Assembly (NCBI RefSeq): GCF_004769405.1
Contig: NZ_RQES01000024.1
Location: 1-64,000, forward strand
Reading direction: 5' to 3'
DNA length: 64,000 bases
DNA from: Leptospira selangorensis
GTDB taxonomy: Bacteria > Spirochaetota > Leptospiria > Leptospirales > Leptospiraceae
Shown: piece after piece, positions 46,216-56,010 of the stretch
Layout: each line of letters opens with the position of its first letter
Numbering within the stretch: position 1 is the stretch's first letter
The notes under the pieces: model-generated
Told to the model about the DNA's origin: nothing
The model's input: only the letters and a program-made list of their open reading frames with translations
Databases searched by the model: none
Translations under genes and position numbers: made by a program

Positions 46216-47508
46216 ATGCGACAAAACAATTCTGTTAGAAGCGGACGATTCGGCAGGTTTTTCCGGATTAAAAAGCCGATCCTTACCGCTTGGATCATTC
46301 TAAGTATCTTATTACTTTCTATTTTTATTTCTTGTTCTCATAAAAACTCCGCCTCAGGTGCTGCGAATACGAATGGATATCTCTACCAGATGTTCAATTC
46401 GTTCGATCCTAGATCCCTTTTACAGAATTTAGGAAATAATATAATTCCTCCTCTTTTTGCGAATTTAGAAACGAGCAGATCCGCGCTTGTAACTGCAACG
46501 AACACATTTGCGTCGACTTCTTGTTCGAGTGGAAATCTGAATGCAGCGCAAGCGGCATGGATTGCCCATATCAGAGATCTTAAAAAAGTGGAACCTTTTA
46601 GATTTGGAACTACTCTTTCTTCTTTTTCAAAAATGGATCCTTTCCTGATCGATTATCTTGCGGAGGCTCCGCCAAGTTCAGGTGATTTGGATGACTTGGA
46701 TGCTTTTGATCCTTCCGGAGATTTTTTGGATGCTCAAACGTATATAGTCGGATTTGATAATGATGCCAAAGGAATCGGCGCGATAGAATATCTTCTTTTT
46801 AGCCGAGCGGGTGCGAATCGTGGAACTGCTCCCACCTGTTCCGATTTTACAAATGCTCCTAACGGAAGGTCCGCTCTTCTTAGAGCTTTAGTAGCTAATT
46901 ACAGTGTGCATGCGAAGAATGTTACTGATGCATGGAAAGTGAGTGGAACAAATCCTTTGGGTACACAGCTCGCAACTGCAGGTGATGGAACATCTGCTAC
47001 ATTTCCGACTTCAGGCTCCGCATTAGATGCAGTTTTTACTGGAGCTGTCCAACTACTAACTATCATGAAAGATGGGAAATTGGAAATTCCTGCAGGACTT
47101 TCCGGAGGAGGGAATGGTTCTTCTCCTAATACGGATCGTGCAGAGTTCAGATTTTCAGGCCAATCTTTCCAGAGTTTGATTGATAATTTAAGTACTTTTA
47201 AAGCGATTTATACAGGCAATGGAACGGGTGTAGGACTTAAGGATTATGTAAAATTCTATAGCCCTACTTTGGCTGGAGAAATAGACGCCGAGATTGCGGA
47301 ATTGGAAATACATTTAGGAAATATTACTCCTTCAGTTTCACCTTCCGATCCTTCTACCGCGTGGGGAAGTTCCAATACTGCGAATTTTACCGCGATCAAA
47401 TCGAGTATAACCGACTTAAGTGAATTATTAAAAATTCTGAATACTGAACTCGCTGCTCTTACAGGTTCGAGTCCGATTTCAGGCGGACCAGGAGGGGACG
47501 GAGATTGA
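46216..47508 (+). CDS. imelysin-family lipoprotein, LruB-like
   Basis: 430 residues. The signal runs to about Cys38 (SILLLSIFISCSHKNS), a late and long leader. The imelysin repeat is visible: AQAAWIAHIRDLKKVEPFRFG, then GIGAIEYLLFSRAGANRG (the GxxxIEYLLF motif of the family, with the usual GxHxxE His replaced) and a second, similar half. Imelysin lipoproteins are surface-exposed and linked to iron uptake. In Leptospira the LruB lipoprotein is encoded next to a FecA-type receptor, as here. The next gene's ATG overlaps this stop, so they are co-translated. Confidence 0.85.
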   Translation: MRQNNSVRSGRFGRFFRIKKPILTAWIILSILLLSIFISCSHKNSASGAANTNGYLYQMFNSFDPRSLLQNLGNNIIPPLFANLETSRSALVTATNTFASTSCSSGNLNAAQAAWIAHIRDLKKVEPFRFGTTLSSFSKMDPFLIDYLAEAPPSSGDLDDLDAFDPSGDFLDAQTYIVGFDNDAKGIGAIEYLLFSRAGANRGTAPTCSDFTNAPNGRSALLRALVANYSVHAKNVTDAWKVSGTNPLGTQLATAGDGTSATFPTSGSALDAVFTGAVQLLTIMKDGKLEIPAGLSGGGNGSSPNTDRAEFRFSGQSFQSLIDNLSTFKAIYTGNGTGVGLKDYVKFYSPTLAGEIDAEIAELEIHLGNITPSVSPSDPSTAWGSSNTANFTAIKSSITDLSELLKILNTELAALTGSSPISGGPGGDGD

Positions 47509-49910
47509 TGTTCCAAAAACGATTCCGTTCTTCTCTTATTTTAAGTATTTTATTTTTTTCTAATTCTTTTCTCTTCTCCCAGCCAAACGGAGCCTCTTCC
47601 GAAAACGAGCAAGAAGATGTTTCTAAAAAGGAAACTTCCAAACAAGAGGAAACTCTTGCGGAAAAGAAAAGAAGATTTTTAGAAAGCGGTCAGATCAATG
47701 TGATCGGTGCCAAGGATGAAGATATTAAAAAGATCCCCGGTTCTGCGAATGTGATCGGTAAAAAGATCTTAAAAGAAACAAATCCAATCGATTCTATGGA
47801 AGCTCTTCGCAGGGTTCCAGGTGCCACAATTCGTTATCAAGATGCAGTGGGTCTTACTCCGAATATCGCATTCAGGGGTGTGAGTAACGAAGAATCTAGG
47901 AAAACTTTGATCTTAGAAGATGGTGTTTTCACTTCTTTAAGTCCTTACGGACAACCTGAAAGTTATTTTGTGCCTCATATAGATAGAATGGAAAGAGTAG
48001 AGGTCGTAAAAGGTTCAGGCTCTATTCTTTTTGGACCAACCACTCTTGGCGGTATTGTCAACTATGTGACTAGGAAACCTCCTGAAAAACCTACGTTTAG
48101 TGCGAAGGTAATCGGAGGAATGAACGGTTATGCTTCCAGTCTGATGCAGTATGGAGGGACCAACCAAACTACGAATACCGGTTATGATATTTCTTATATG
48201 CATAACCAAGGAAACGGTTTTAGGGATTACCAAGGTTTTAGAGTAAACGATCTGAACCTGAAGTTGATCCAGAAGCTAGGGGAGAAGGATTCAGTTTTTC
48301 TAAAATACCAGTCTTATCAACAAGAGGCGCAATCTACTTATTTGGGATTGACCCAAGGTTTGTATTGGAAAAACCCAAAGATCAATCCTGCCAGATACGA
48401 CCAAAAGTCCATTGATAGACAGGCTGCGGTGATCGGTCATGATCATACTTTTAATGAAAATTGGAAGATGATCACAAGGGCTTATTGGACCAATGTAGGC
48501 TTTTTATTTCGCCAAGAATCTTATTCTCATAATAATCTGACTGAATTTGGTTTTCCTGCAAGACCTCCTGAGAATGCTTTTGGTGTTTATGCTCCGGATG
48601 TAATCGGTAACCAGCCGGGAGATGTGATTTATATGTTAAATTCCACTCCGAACAGACATTCTTTCTTTAAGACCGGAGGCCTGGAAACTAAGGTAGAAGG
48701 TAAATTTAATACGTTCGGCTTTGATCATGAGATCGCTTTCGGTGCGAGAATGCATTATGAATCGGTAAACGCTGCGAATAATGTATTTCCTTATCCTACT
48801 CTTACAAAAGGTATTACAACCCAACAACAGAATCGTAATGCAAGAGCATATGCGCTTTATGTTCAAGATTCAATTAAGTTGACGGATAAGTTCAAGGTAA
48901 TCCCAGGAGTTCGTTATGAACATATCTTCCAAGGAGTATATACTCATAGAAGACTTGCGACTGCGGACGATGTTAACAAGGGATATGCGAATTCTGTAGG
49001 GCAGTCGATGTTGGTAAATGATGCGAATGAAACTTATACAAAAGTAGTTCTACCTGGGATCGGTCTTACTTTTGATATTACTGAGAAGTTTATTTGGTTT
49101 GCGGGTGCACATACTGCATTCTCTCCTCCCACATTCTCCACCGTTCAAAACCCTGCATTAGGTTTAGGTTATAAACTCAGCGCAGAAAGATCCAATAATT
49201 ACGAGACAGGTTTTAGGGGAAATATTACCCGATACTTCTACACTCAGGTCAGTACATACGCATTATACTTTTCGAATCAAATCGTAAATACGAATGAAGC
49301 AGGTTCCGGACTCGGAGCGGTTCCGATCAACGCAGGAAGATCCGTGAACAGAGGTGTGGAAAGTAATTTTGTTTTCGACTTCGGAAAATTTGCGGAATCC
49401 AGATGGGAAATTCCTTTGGAATTCACTTATTCATATACGAAAGCAATTTCTACCACTTACGTTCCTGTAGGCACAATACAAAATGCCGATGGTACTGTGA
49501 GTATCACAAACCAACCTTTATACGCGGTGAATTCCGCCGGAAACCTGATCAAGGTAAACACAAACGGAAATTATCTGCCTTACGTTCCTATGAATGTTTT
49601 TATAGGCGCGATCGGAGTTAAAAGCCCGTCCGGATTTTATGCGAGAGTGGAATACCAGTATTTCGATAAACAGTATTCCGATTTGCAGAATACCAAAAAC
49701 CAAAGTACAGACGGAAGCCAAGGTGTTGTTCCTGCATATGGAATTTGGAATGCCGACTTTGGATACGAGGCTCCAGGCGGAAGATGGTCCATTTTCGTGA
49801 ACGGAAAAAATTTGGAGGATAGAGTGTATATCTCGGGAAGACTTCCTATAGGGATCCAACAAGGACCATACAGACAAATCAATATCGGGGCTACTTTAAA
49901 GCTGGATTAA
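47508..49910 (+). CDS. TonB-dependent receptor, FecA-type (COG4772)
   Basis: About 800 residues from the ATG at 47508. A signal peptide covers about residues 1-24 (LILSILFFSNSFLFSQ). The plug domain has IPGSANVIGKKIL, AFRGVSNEESRKTLILEDGV, then PYGQPESYFVPHIDRMERVEVVKGSGSILFGP, strongly like FecA. A 22-stranded barrel follows, ending in a typical terminal strand (GPYRQINIGATLKLD). No obvious TonB box is visible near the N-terminus; an unusual Lys/Glu-rich region (EDVSKKETSKQEETLAEKKR) is in its place. The substrate could be ferric citrate or another chelate. Paired with the imelysin gene. Confidence 0.87.
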   Translation: MFQKRFRSSLILSILFFSNSFLFSQPNGASSENEQEDVSKKETSKQEETLAEKKRRFLESGQINVIGAKDEDIKKIPGSANVIGKKILKETNPIDSMEALRRVPGATIRYQDAVGLTPNIAFRGVSNEESRKTLILEDGVFTSLSPYGQPESYFVPHIDRMERVEVVKGSGSILFGPTTLGGIVNYVTRKPPEKPTFSAKVIGGMNGYASSLMQYGGTNQTTNTGYDISYMHNQGNGFRDYQGFRVNDLNLKLIQKLGEKDSVFLKYQSYQQEAQSTYLGLTQGLYWKNPKINPARYDQKSIDRQAAVIGHDHTFNENWKMITRAYWTNVGFLFRQESYSHNNLTEFGFPARPPENAFGVYAPDVIGNQPGDVIYMLNSTPNRHSFFKTGGLETKVEGKFNTFGFDHEIAFGARMHYESVNAANNVFPYPTLTKGITTQQQNRNARAYALYVQDSIKLTDKFKVIPGVRYEHIFQGVYTHRRLATADDVNKGYANSVGQSMLVNDANETYTKVVLPGIGLTFDITEKFIWFAGAHTAFSPPTFSTVQNPALGLGYKLSAERSNNYETGFRGNITRYFYTQVSTYALYFSNQIVNTNEAGSGLGAVPINAGRSVNRGVESNFVFDFGKFAESRWEIPLEFTYSYTKAISTTYVPVGTIQNADGTVSITNQPLYAVNSAGNLIKVNTNGNYLPYVPMNVFIGAIGVKSPSGFYARVEYQYFDKQYSDLQNTKNQSTDGSQGVVPAYGIWNADFGYEAPGGRWSIFVNGKNLEDRVYISGRLPIGIQQGPYRQINIGATLKLD

Positions 49911-49943
49911 AATCGGACGGGAGATGAAAATGTCTCTCGGAAG

Positions 49944-52460
49944 ATGAATCAGAGAACTTCCCAAGCAGCAAATCTTCTCTCCGGATATAAACCTGCGCAA
50001 GGAGTCTATGACGAGCTATGCCTCCCTGACGGGAAGTCCAGGGATAAATACGAATTTTTACTTCGTTCTTTAAATAATCTTGGCGGAGCCGAATTAAGAA
50101 GGCGCAAAGAAGATAGTCTCCGTATCTTAAAAGAAAGCGGAGTAACTTATAATGTTTACGGGGACGAGAGAGAAAGGGCCTGGGGACTGGATCTTTTTCC
50201 TCTTCTCATGGACAGCAAAGAATGGGATGGGATCGAAAGAGGTCTCTCTCAAAGATCCGAACTACTTAACGAAATTCTAAAAGACGTTTACGGTCCTAAA
50301 AGGTCTTTATACGAAAAAAAGATCCCTCACGAAGTGTTATTCCAGTCCGGCGGATTTTTAAGAGCCTGCGCTCCGGTTTATGATTTTACGAATTTCCGTT
50401 TAGCATTCTTAGCAACGGATATCAGCAGGGATAGCCAGGGAAATTTTTATGTGATAGGAGATCGTATTCAGGCGCCTTCCGGTTCCGGATATGCTCTTGA
50501 AAATCGGATCGTTCTCTCTCGTATTTTTCCTTCTCTTTACCGAGACTCTCAGGTTCATAGAGTCGCTCTATACTTCAGAGCATTAAGAAGAACATTAAAT
50601 TCATTTTCTTCTAATAAAGATAGAGAACCCCTTACTATTCTTCTTACTCCCGGACCAGGCAATGAAACTTATTTCGAGCATGCCTATCTTGCGGGATATC
50701 TGGGATATATTTTAGCCCAAGCAGAGGACTTGACCGTTAGAGATAATAAGGTCTTTCTAAAAACGATAGAAGGCCTACAACAAGTAGATGTGATCTTTCG
50801 TCGGGTGGACGATTGGTACATGGATCCTCTTGAATTAAAGGGAGATTCTCTTTTAGGAGTTCCGGGTATCTTGGGCGCTGTGAGAGCTGGCACGGTAACT
50901 GTTGCAAATCCTATAGGTTCCGGATTTTTAGAAAATCGAGCAATTCACACATATCTTCCTAGTTTATGTAAATTTTATTTGGGCGAGGATCTGATCCTTC
51001 CGAACGTTCCAACTCTTTGGATGGGGGACGAAAATTCACGCAAAGAAGTATTCTCTAATCCTCATAAATATACGATCAAGCCGGCAATTCGCTCTCCTTT
51101 AGATCCTTCCGTATTTCTTTCTACTTTGAAAGAAAATGAAATGTTAGAGTTAAGAGCCAAGGTGGAAACAAGGCCGGAACGTTATGTTGCACAGGAAATA
51201 CTCGCAGGTTCCACATCTCCTATTTTTTCAGGAGATTCGGAAGAGCTTCTAATCGGTAAGTCGGTCTTAAGAACTTTTACCTGTCTTTCTGAAAACGGAT
51301 ATACCTGTATGCCTGGAGGACTCGTGAGGGTTTCTCCTAAGCAGGATGAACTTATCATTACCAACCAAAGAGGAGCTATTTCCAAAGATCTTTGGATCTT
51401 AGCTTCTGAAGAGAAGAAGGAATTCAGTCTTCTCCCCGGCCAGATAGGAAGGATGCCTATCAAAAGAAAAGGTTCAGGTATTCCGAGTAGGGTCGCTGAT
51501 AATATGTTCTGGATGGGACGTTATGCGGAACGTGCAGAAAATATGTCCAGACTTCTCAGAGAGACCGTGCACAAAATATTAGAAGCGGAAGAGTCCTACG
51601 AGAAGGAACAATTCTCTATATTACTTGGGATCTTGGATCAACTTTCAGGATACAGCCTAGGATTTTTCGAAACAAATGGATTAGATTCGTTGGATTCTAT
51701 CCGGGAGAAGATATTCCAATTAGCGACTTCTCCTTATTCTTCCGGAAGTATCCGCCACGATCTGAATTTTTTTGTGGGAAGTACAAAGGCGGTTCGAGAT
51801 AGGATCTCAGACGATACACGTTATTTGATCTCCAGATTAGAATCGGAAGCTCCTCGAAATTCAAGTTATGACGAAGTCTTGGAATACCTACAAAAATTGG
51901 TGAATCTGTTTGCTTCTCTCTCCGGTCTTGCGAATGAGAGTATGAGCCGTGAGACCGGATACTTCTTCCTGGACATGGGAAAAAGATTAGAGAGAGCGCA
52001 ATTCATAGCTAGGCTCTTGCTCTCCACAATCGAAAGAACTTCCGTATATAATAAAAGTATGTTCGAAAGTCTTTTGAACGTGAACGATATTCGGATTACT
52101 TACAGAAGACGTTATAAATATAGAGTAGAAGCTGAATCAGTCGTGGATATTCTCATCTTCGACGAAAGTAATCCTCGCTCGCTTGCTTTCCAATTAGAAA
52201 GATTAAGGGAGAATACTTTATTCTCTTCTTCCGGAAAAGACGAAGAAATTTCGGAAGAGATCCAAAGGCTCACCGATGTTTTAGTTCGATTCAGTGAAGA
52301 AGATGCAAAACGACTTTTTGAATATGCGGATCCCGCCGGAGGGCTTCGTAGATGGTTGGAAGATATTCTCTCGCAATTAAAATCCGTTTCCGATGCGGTC
52401 GCCACCAAATACTTCCGCTATGTGGAAAACCAAGTTAGATTGGGAGGACCTTATGGCTGA
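49944..52460 (+). CDS. ATP-grasp and alpha-E fusion protein
   Basis: 838 residues combining both units of the predicted peptide-ligase system. Residues 1-480 are the circularly permuted ATP-grasp ([69 protein letters not shown]). Residues about 500-838 form the alpha-E domain (PSRVADNMFWMGRYAERAENMSRLL). In the operon at 40362 the same two units are separate genes, so the window holds both forms. The ATG follows the FecA stop by 33 bases with a modest ribosome site. The next gene overlaps its stop. Confidence 0.92.
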   Translation: MNQRTSQAANLLSGYKPAQGVYDELCLPDGKSRDKYEFLLRSLNNLGGAELRRRKEDSLRILKESGVTYNVYGDERERAWGLDLFPLLMDSKEWDGIERGLSQRSELLNEILKDVYGPKRSLYEKKIPHEVLFQSGGFLRACAPVYDFTNFRLAFLATDISRDSQGNFYVIGDRIQAPSGSGYALENRIVLSRIFPSLYRDSQVHRVALYFRALRRTLNSFSSNKDREPLTILLTPGPGNETYFEHAYLAGYLGYILAQAEDLTVRDNKVFLKTIEGLQQVDVIFRRVDDWYMDPLELKGDSLLGVPGILGAVRAGTVTVANPIGSGFLENRAIHTYLPSLCKFYLGEDLILPNVPTLWMGDENSRKEVFSNPHKYTIKPAIRSPLDPSVFLSTLKENEMLELRAKVETRPERYVAQEILAGSTSPIFSGDSEELLIGKSVLRTFTCLSENGYTCMPGGLVRVSPKQDELIITNQRGAISKDLWILASEEKKEFSLLPGQIGRMPIKRKGSGIPSRVADNMFWMGRYAERAENMSRLLRETVHKILEAEESYEKEQFSILLGILDQLSGYSLGFFETNGLDSLDSIREKIFQLATSPYSSGSIRHDLNFFVGSTKAVRDRISDDTRYLISRLESEAPRNSSYDEVLEYLQKLVNLFASLSGLANESMSRETGYFFLDMGKRLERAQFIARLLLSTIERTSVYNKSMFESLLNVNDIRITYRRRYKYRVEAESVVDILIFDESNPRSLAFQLERLRENTLFSSSGKDEEISEEIQRLTDVLVRFSEEDAKRLFEYADPAGGLRRWLEDILSQLKSVSDAVATKYFRYVENQVRLGGPYG

Positions 52461-53358
52461 ATATTCGGTTCGTCACCTGACCCATTATACTTACGAAAAA
52501 GAAGTTTCTCATTGTTTGAATCTGGCTCATCTTTGTCCTACATCTAACGAAAGACAAATTTGTAGAGAGTTCAGGATAGAAATTTTTCCTAAACCTAAAT
52601 ATACTGAATTCAGAACGGATTATTTCGGAAATACAGTATATTCTTTCGCAGTGGAAACTCCTCATAATATTCTTTCTGTTACTGCGGAAGCAAAAGTTTT
52701 CACTTCTGAACCGGAGAGAAAAAAGGATCAGACTGAGATCTCTACCTCCGAAATATTAAAAAAACTGAAAACGGTTACGGAAAAAGAAGATCTGGAAGCA
52801 ATGGAATTCGTAGGAGATTCTTCTTTTGTGACTCGTTCCCTTTCTTATAAGAACTTTTTAGAAAAATATCTGCCAATGGATCGTCCATATCTGGAATCCG
52901 TTTTGGAATATGTAAAAAGATTCAGAGAAGATTTTAAGTTCAAGGCTGGAAGCACAAATATCTACACACCTTTGGACGAGGTCCTTGAAAAAAAAGAAGG
53001 AGTCTGTCAGGACTTCACTCATCTTTCCTTGGCTGCATTTCGCTCTATGGGTTTGCCTTGCAAATATGTTTCAGGTTATATAGAAACATATCCTCCTCCT
53101 GGAAAACCTAAGTTAAGAGGAAGTGATGCAACTCATGCTTGGATTTCCGTTTATTGTCCCGGTCAAGGTTGGTTCGACTTTGATCCTACAAATGGGAAAG
53201 CGATCACAGACGAATACATTCATACTTCTGTGGGAAGGGACTTTTCGGATGTTTCTCCTTTGAAAGGAATCCTATTCGGTGGCGGGAAACATAAATTGAA
53301 GGTAGAAGTGGATGTTTCTCAGTTAGGGGACCCTAACTCGATTGGAAATCATATTTAA
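52453..53358 (+). CDS. transglutaminase-like protein of the second locus
   Basis: About 301 residues from the ATG at 52453, which overlaps the previous stop by 8 bases; an earlier in-frame start lies within the upstream gene. The N-terminal beta domain begins EYSVRHLTHYTYEKEVSHCLNLAHLCP. The catalytic centre is intact: Cys in EGVCQDFTHLSLAAFRSMG, His in ATHAWISVY and Asp in FDFDPTNGK. It lacks the DUF2126 half seen in the first locus. Same operon as the fusion protein. Confidence 0.92.
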   Translation: MAEYSVRHLTHYTYEKEVSHCLNLAHLCPTSNERQICREFRIEIFPKPKYTEFRTDYFGNTVYSFAVETPHNILSVTAEAKVFTSEPERKKDQTEISTSEILKKLKTVTEKEDLEAMEFVGDSSFVTRSLSYKNFLEKYLPMDRPYLESVLEYVKRFREDFKFKAGSTNIYTPLDEVLEKKEGVCQDFTHLSLAAFRSMGLPCKYVSGYIETYPPPGKPKLRGSDATHAWISVYCPGQGWFDFDPTNGKAITDEYIHTSVGRDFSDVSPLKGILFGGGKHKLKVEVDVSQLGDPNSIGNHI

Positions 53359-53384
53359 AGTTTTCAGTAATTTGAGATTTGCGA

Positions 53385-53400
53385 TGTAGGAGTTCCAACA
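53385..53400 (-). repeat. 16-base dispersed repeat, copy 3 (inverted)
   Basis: TGTAGGAGTTCCAACA, the exact reverse complement of the copy at 210-225. It lies between the transglutaminase and desaturase genes. Confidence 0.6.
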
Positions 53401-53420
53401 GCCGGATGGCGGTGGAATGA

Positions 53421-53443
53421 AAAAGGCCCTCCCGAAGGAGGGC
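53421..53443 (-). terminator. terminator of the desaturase gene
   Basis: GCCCTCC (53426-53432), CGAA, GGAGGGC (53437-53443). Read on the minus strand the stem is followed by CCTTTTTC, so it ends the desaturase transcript. Confidence 0.8.
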
Positions 53444-53468
53444 AATGGATCAGGTACTGGGAATAATA

Positions 53469-54557
53469 TCAGACCGGCGCAAGATCTCCAGAAACGAATC
53501 TTTTCCAAGTGTTCAATGCCACTTTGTATTCTGACTCAGCTTCTTTAACTGCTTTTTTGCCTGCTTCTTCTTTCACAGATTTCAAATTGATCATTCTGGC
53601 TTGGCTTTCCTGAACGGAATTACGCAAAGCTTCTAATCTTTCTTCAAATCCTTGGTTTAAGGTTTGAGATTTAGATTCTAATTTTTCACGTAGAGCCTTC
53701 TCTTCCATTACCATTTTTTTACGCAGGATCTGTTCTTCGGAGATAGTCTTTCTATCACTTGCTAAACCGAAAAATGCGAAAGTATTGATCAACCATTTGG
53801 TAGGATCGTAATCGAACCAACGGATACCGTTTCTGTAATCTGCTTGGAACTCATGGTGGAAGTTATGATATCCTTCTCCGAATGTAAACAATGCGATAAG
53901 CCAATTATCCTTAGCAGTATGTTTATCGGAGAAAGGTTGATCTCCTTTATAATGAGCCAAAGAATTAATGAAGAATGTCATGTGGTGATTCACAGCAATT
54001 CTTAAAGAACCTGCAAGTAACAATCCACCTAAAGCATCTCCCCAAAAAGCACAAAGAAGAGTAGGGAACAAAAATCCCATGAAGATAGCGATCGGATAAT
54101 AATGATCGTCTTGGAATTTTACCCATTTGTCTTCGTAAAGATCGTTCACGTTAACTGGAGTTCTATGATCTCTATTCTCGAATAACCAAAGAATATGAGC
54201 ATACCAGAATCCTTTTGTGATCGCATAAGGATCTTCTTCCTTATCTACGAATCTGTGGTGGATCCTATGATCAGAACTCCATTCAATCACTGATTGTTGG
54301 AACGCAGCCGCTCCGAAAAGAATATAAAAAAGTTTTACCGGCAAAGACGCTTTATAAGCTCGATGCGAAAACAGACGGTGGTATCCCCCGGTGATCGCAA
54401 GCCCGGTTGCTGCGGTCATAAATAGATACACAAGCCATGTGTTTAATGGAATACCTCTGGTAAATAATAAGGCACCCGTCCCGATGACCCCGATGATCGG
54501 AGTCGCTATTAAGAAGATTGTGGTCTTCAACGCTAATTTCTTTTTCGTTTGTTCCAT
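53469..54557 (-). CDS. acyl-CoA / fatty acid desaturase (delta-9 type)
   Basis: About 362 residues from MEQTKKKLAL; an in-frame start at 54665 adds 36 residues unlike the family. Di-iron membrane desaturase with three histidine boxes: GYHRLFSHRAYK, SDHRIHHRFVD and GEGYHNFHHEF, the layout of stearoyl-CoA desaturases. Two pairs of membrane helices flank them. The C-terminal 80 residues are a charged coiled coil (LRKKMVMEEKALREKLESK), unusual for the family. It would introduce a double bond into saturated acyl chains, controlling membrane fluidity. A terminator follows. Confidence 0.88.
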   Translation of the reverse strand: MEQTKKKLALKTTIFLIATPIIGVIGTGALLFTRGIPLNTWLVYLFMTAATGLAITGGYHRLFSHRAYKASLPVKLFYILFGAAAFQQSVIEWSSDHRIHHRFVDKEEDPYAITKGFWYAHILWLFENRDHRTPVNVNDLYEDKWVKFQDDHYYPIAIFMGFLFPTLLCAFWGDALGGLLLAGSLRIAVNHHMTFFINSLAHYKGDQPFSDKHTAKDNWLIALFTFGEGYHNFHHEFQADYRNGIRWFDYDPTKWLINTFAFFGLASDRKTISEEQILRKKMVMEEKALREKLESKSQTLNQGFEERLEALRNSVQESQARMINLKSVKEEAGKKAVKEAESEYKVALNTWKRFVSGDLAPV

Positions 54558-54733
54558 GTCGGTTTTTCCCGTCTTGGTTTTTCTGATAAGAGCGGAATCG
54601 GGCACCCAGGTTGCGAAAAAATTCGGAAATTTAGAATTTTTCCCCCAAGCTGTAATCCGGCTCAAAAATCTGTTTTTTCCTGGGGAGTTCCTACCATCAT
54701 GGAATTCCGGGCGATGCCCGAGGGAGATCCGCT

Positions 54734-55291
54734 TTGAGGGAAGAATTATTTCAACTCATTCAAACCCACGCCTATCGTTTCCGAGAGGAACCGTTCACCC
54801 TGGCCAGTGGTAGAAAATCCAGGCATTATTTCAATTGTAAGGAAATCACTCTCCATCCCCAAAGATTAGAATTACTTTGTAAGTATATTGTGGAAAAACA
54901 TCTCCCGGAATCCGGTCTGGACGGGGAAGAGGCATTCGGTGGTCTCACAATGGGGGCGGATCCTATCTGTTTTGGGATTTCTTTAGAATATAGAAAACAT
55001 TCCAAGAACGTATTTCCATTGATCGTGAGAAAACAAGCCAAGGACCATGGCACCAAAAATTTGGTAGAAGGTGGAGTAAATGCGGTCAAATCCTGTGTGG
55101 TCGTGGATGACGTGATCACTACTGGAGGTTCTACCTTGCAAGCAATCAAAAGTTTGAGAGACGCCGGATTGGAAGTCACTGCCTGTATCTGTATTTTGGA
55201 TAGAGAAGAAGGCGGAAGAAAAGCGATAGAAGAAGAAGGGATCAAAGTTTTCCCTTTATTTAAAAAATCAGAATTCGGAAGTTTAGACTAA
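54734..55291 (+). CDS. orotate phosphoribosyltransferase
   Basis: 185 residues. The PRPP-binding motif is VVVDDVITTGGSTLQAI near residue 119-135; substrate contacts are in FTLASGRKSRHYFNCKEI near the start and KQAKDHGTKNLVEGG. It makes orotidine monophosphate in pyrimidine synthesis. Start TTG at 54734 with GGGAGA upstream; the only nearby ATG frame stops early. The next gene begins at its stop (TAATG). Confidence 0.9.
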   Translation: MREELFQLIQTHAYRFREEPFTLASGRKSRHYFNCKEITLHPQRLELLCKYIVEKHLPESGLDGEEAFGGLTMGADPICFGISLEYRKHSKNVFPLIVRKQAKDHGTKNLVEGGVNAVKSCVVVDDVITTGGSTLQAIKSLRDAGLEVTACICILDREEGGRKAIEEEGIKVFPLFKKSEFGSLD

Positions 55292-56010
55292 TGTCCGTAT
55301 TCAATTATGATTCTCCGGTTTTCAAAAAAAAGTTACTGGTCCGCACAGGACTTGTGCTTTCAGTTTTCGTAATATTCATAGGTGTCAGTTTTGTTCAGGT
55401 AGAATTGGACAAAAGATCCGCATTTCTTTCCATGTATTTGCTCTTGAGCGGGGTTCTGATACTTCTACTTTTAAAAAATTACAGAAGACAGTTAAAAGTA
55501 TTAGAAGGTGCTAAGGTAGAATTGGACTCTTCTTCTTTAAAACAATGGAACGCGAAAGGCCAATGTATGGAGTTCGAATTCCTTGATCTGGAAAGTATCG
55601 AGAAGGATAGATTTCGCGGTTACGAAAGAATTATACTCATCTCCAAACAAGGAACTTATATCCCGATCTTAAATCTGGAAAATATGGATCAGTTCTTAAG
55701 CGAGCTGGAGAAGAAGTCCGGTAAAAAGGCGAAAATTTTCGAAGAAGATACAAAAGTACTAAGCTGGAAAACTCTAATCGCGTTTTTACCTTCTCTAGGA
55801 GCTGCAATCGCTTTCGGAAGCGGATACTGGAGAGAAAAACAAGACGCACTCTTTATAGTATTCGTGGCGAATGCACTTTTATTCCTGATCTATTTTCCTA
55901 AAGATAGAATGGACACCGGGTATTCCGCGAGAAGGCGTTATATCTATATATTAGTGGTTCTTTTGATCGTTTTAGTCGCTCGATATTTCGAGTGGATTAA
56001 CTTTGGATAG
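55291..56010 (+). CDS. membrane protein of unknown function
   Basis: 239 residues, ATG overlapping the pyrE stop. Two hydrophobic helices near the N-terminus (LLVRTGLVLSVFVIFIGVSF and MYLLLSGVLILLLLK), a soluble middle domain (KVELDSSSLKQWNAKGQCMEFEFLDLESIEKD), then three more helices (LIAFLPSLGAAIAFGSGYW and onward). It resembles a PH-like-domain membrane protein but I cannot name it. It ends 14 bases inside the convergent gene. Confidence 0.7.
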   Translation: MSVFNYDSPVFKKKLLVRTGLVLSVFVIFIGVSFVQVELDKRSAFLSMYLLLSGVLILLLLKNYRRQLKVLEGAKVELDSSSLKQWNAKGQCMEFEFLDLESIEKDRFRGYERIILISKQGTYIPILNLENMDQFLSELEKKSGKKAKIFEEDTKVLSWKTLIAFLPSLGAAIAFGSGYWREKQDALFIVFVANALLFLIYFPKDRMDTGYSARRRYIYILVVLLIVLVARYFEWINFG

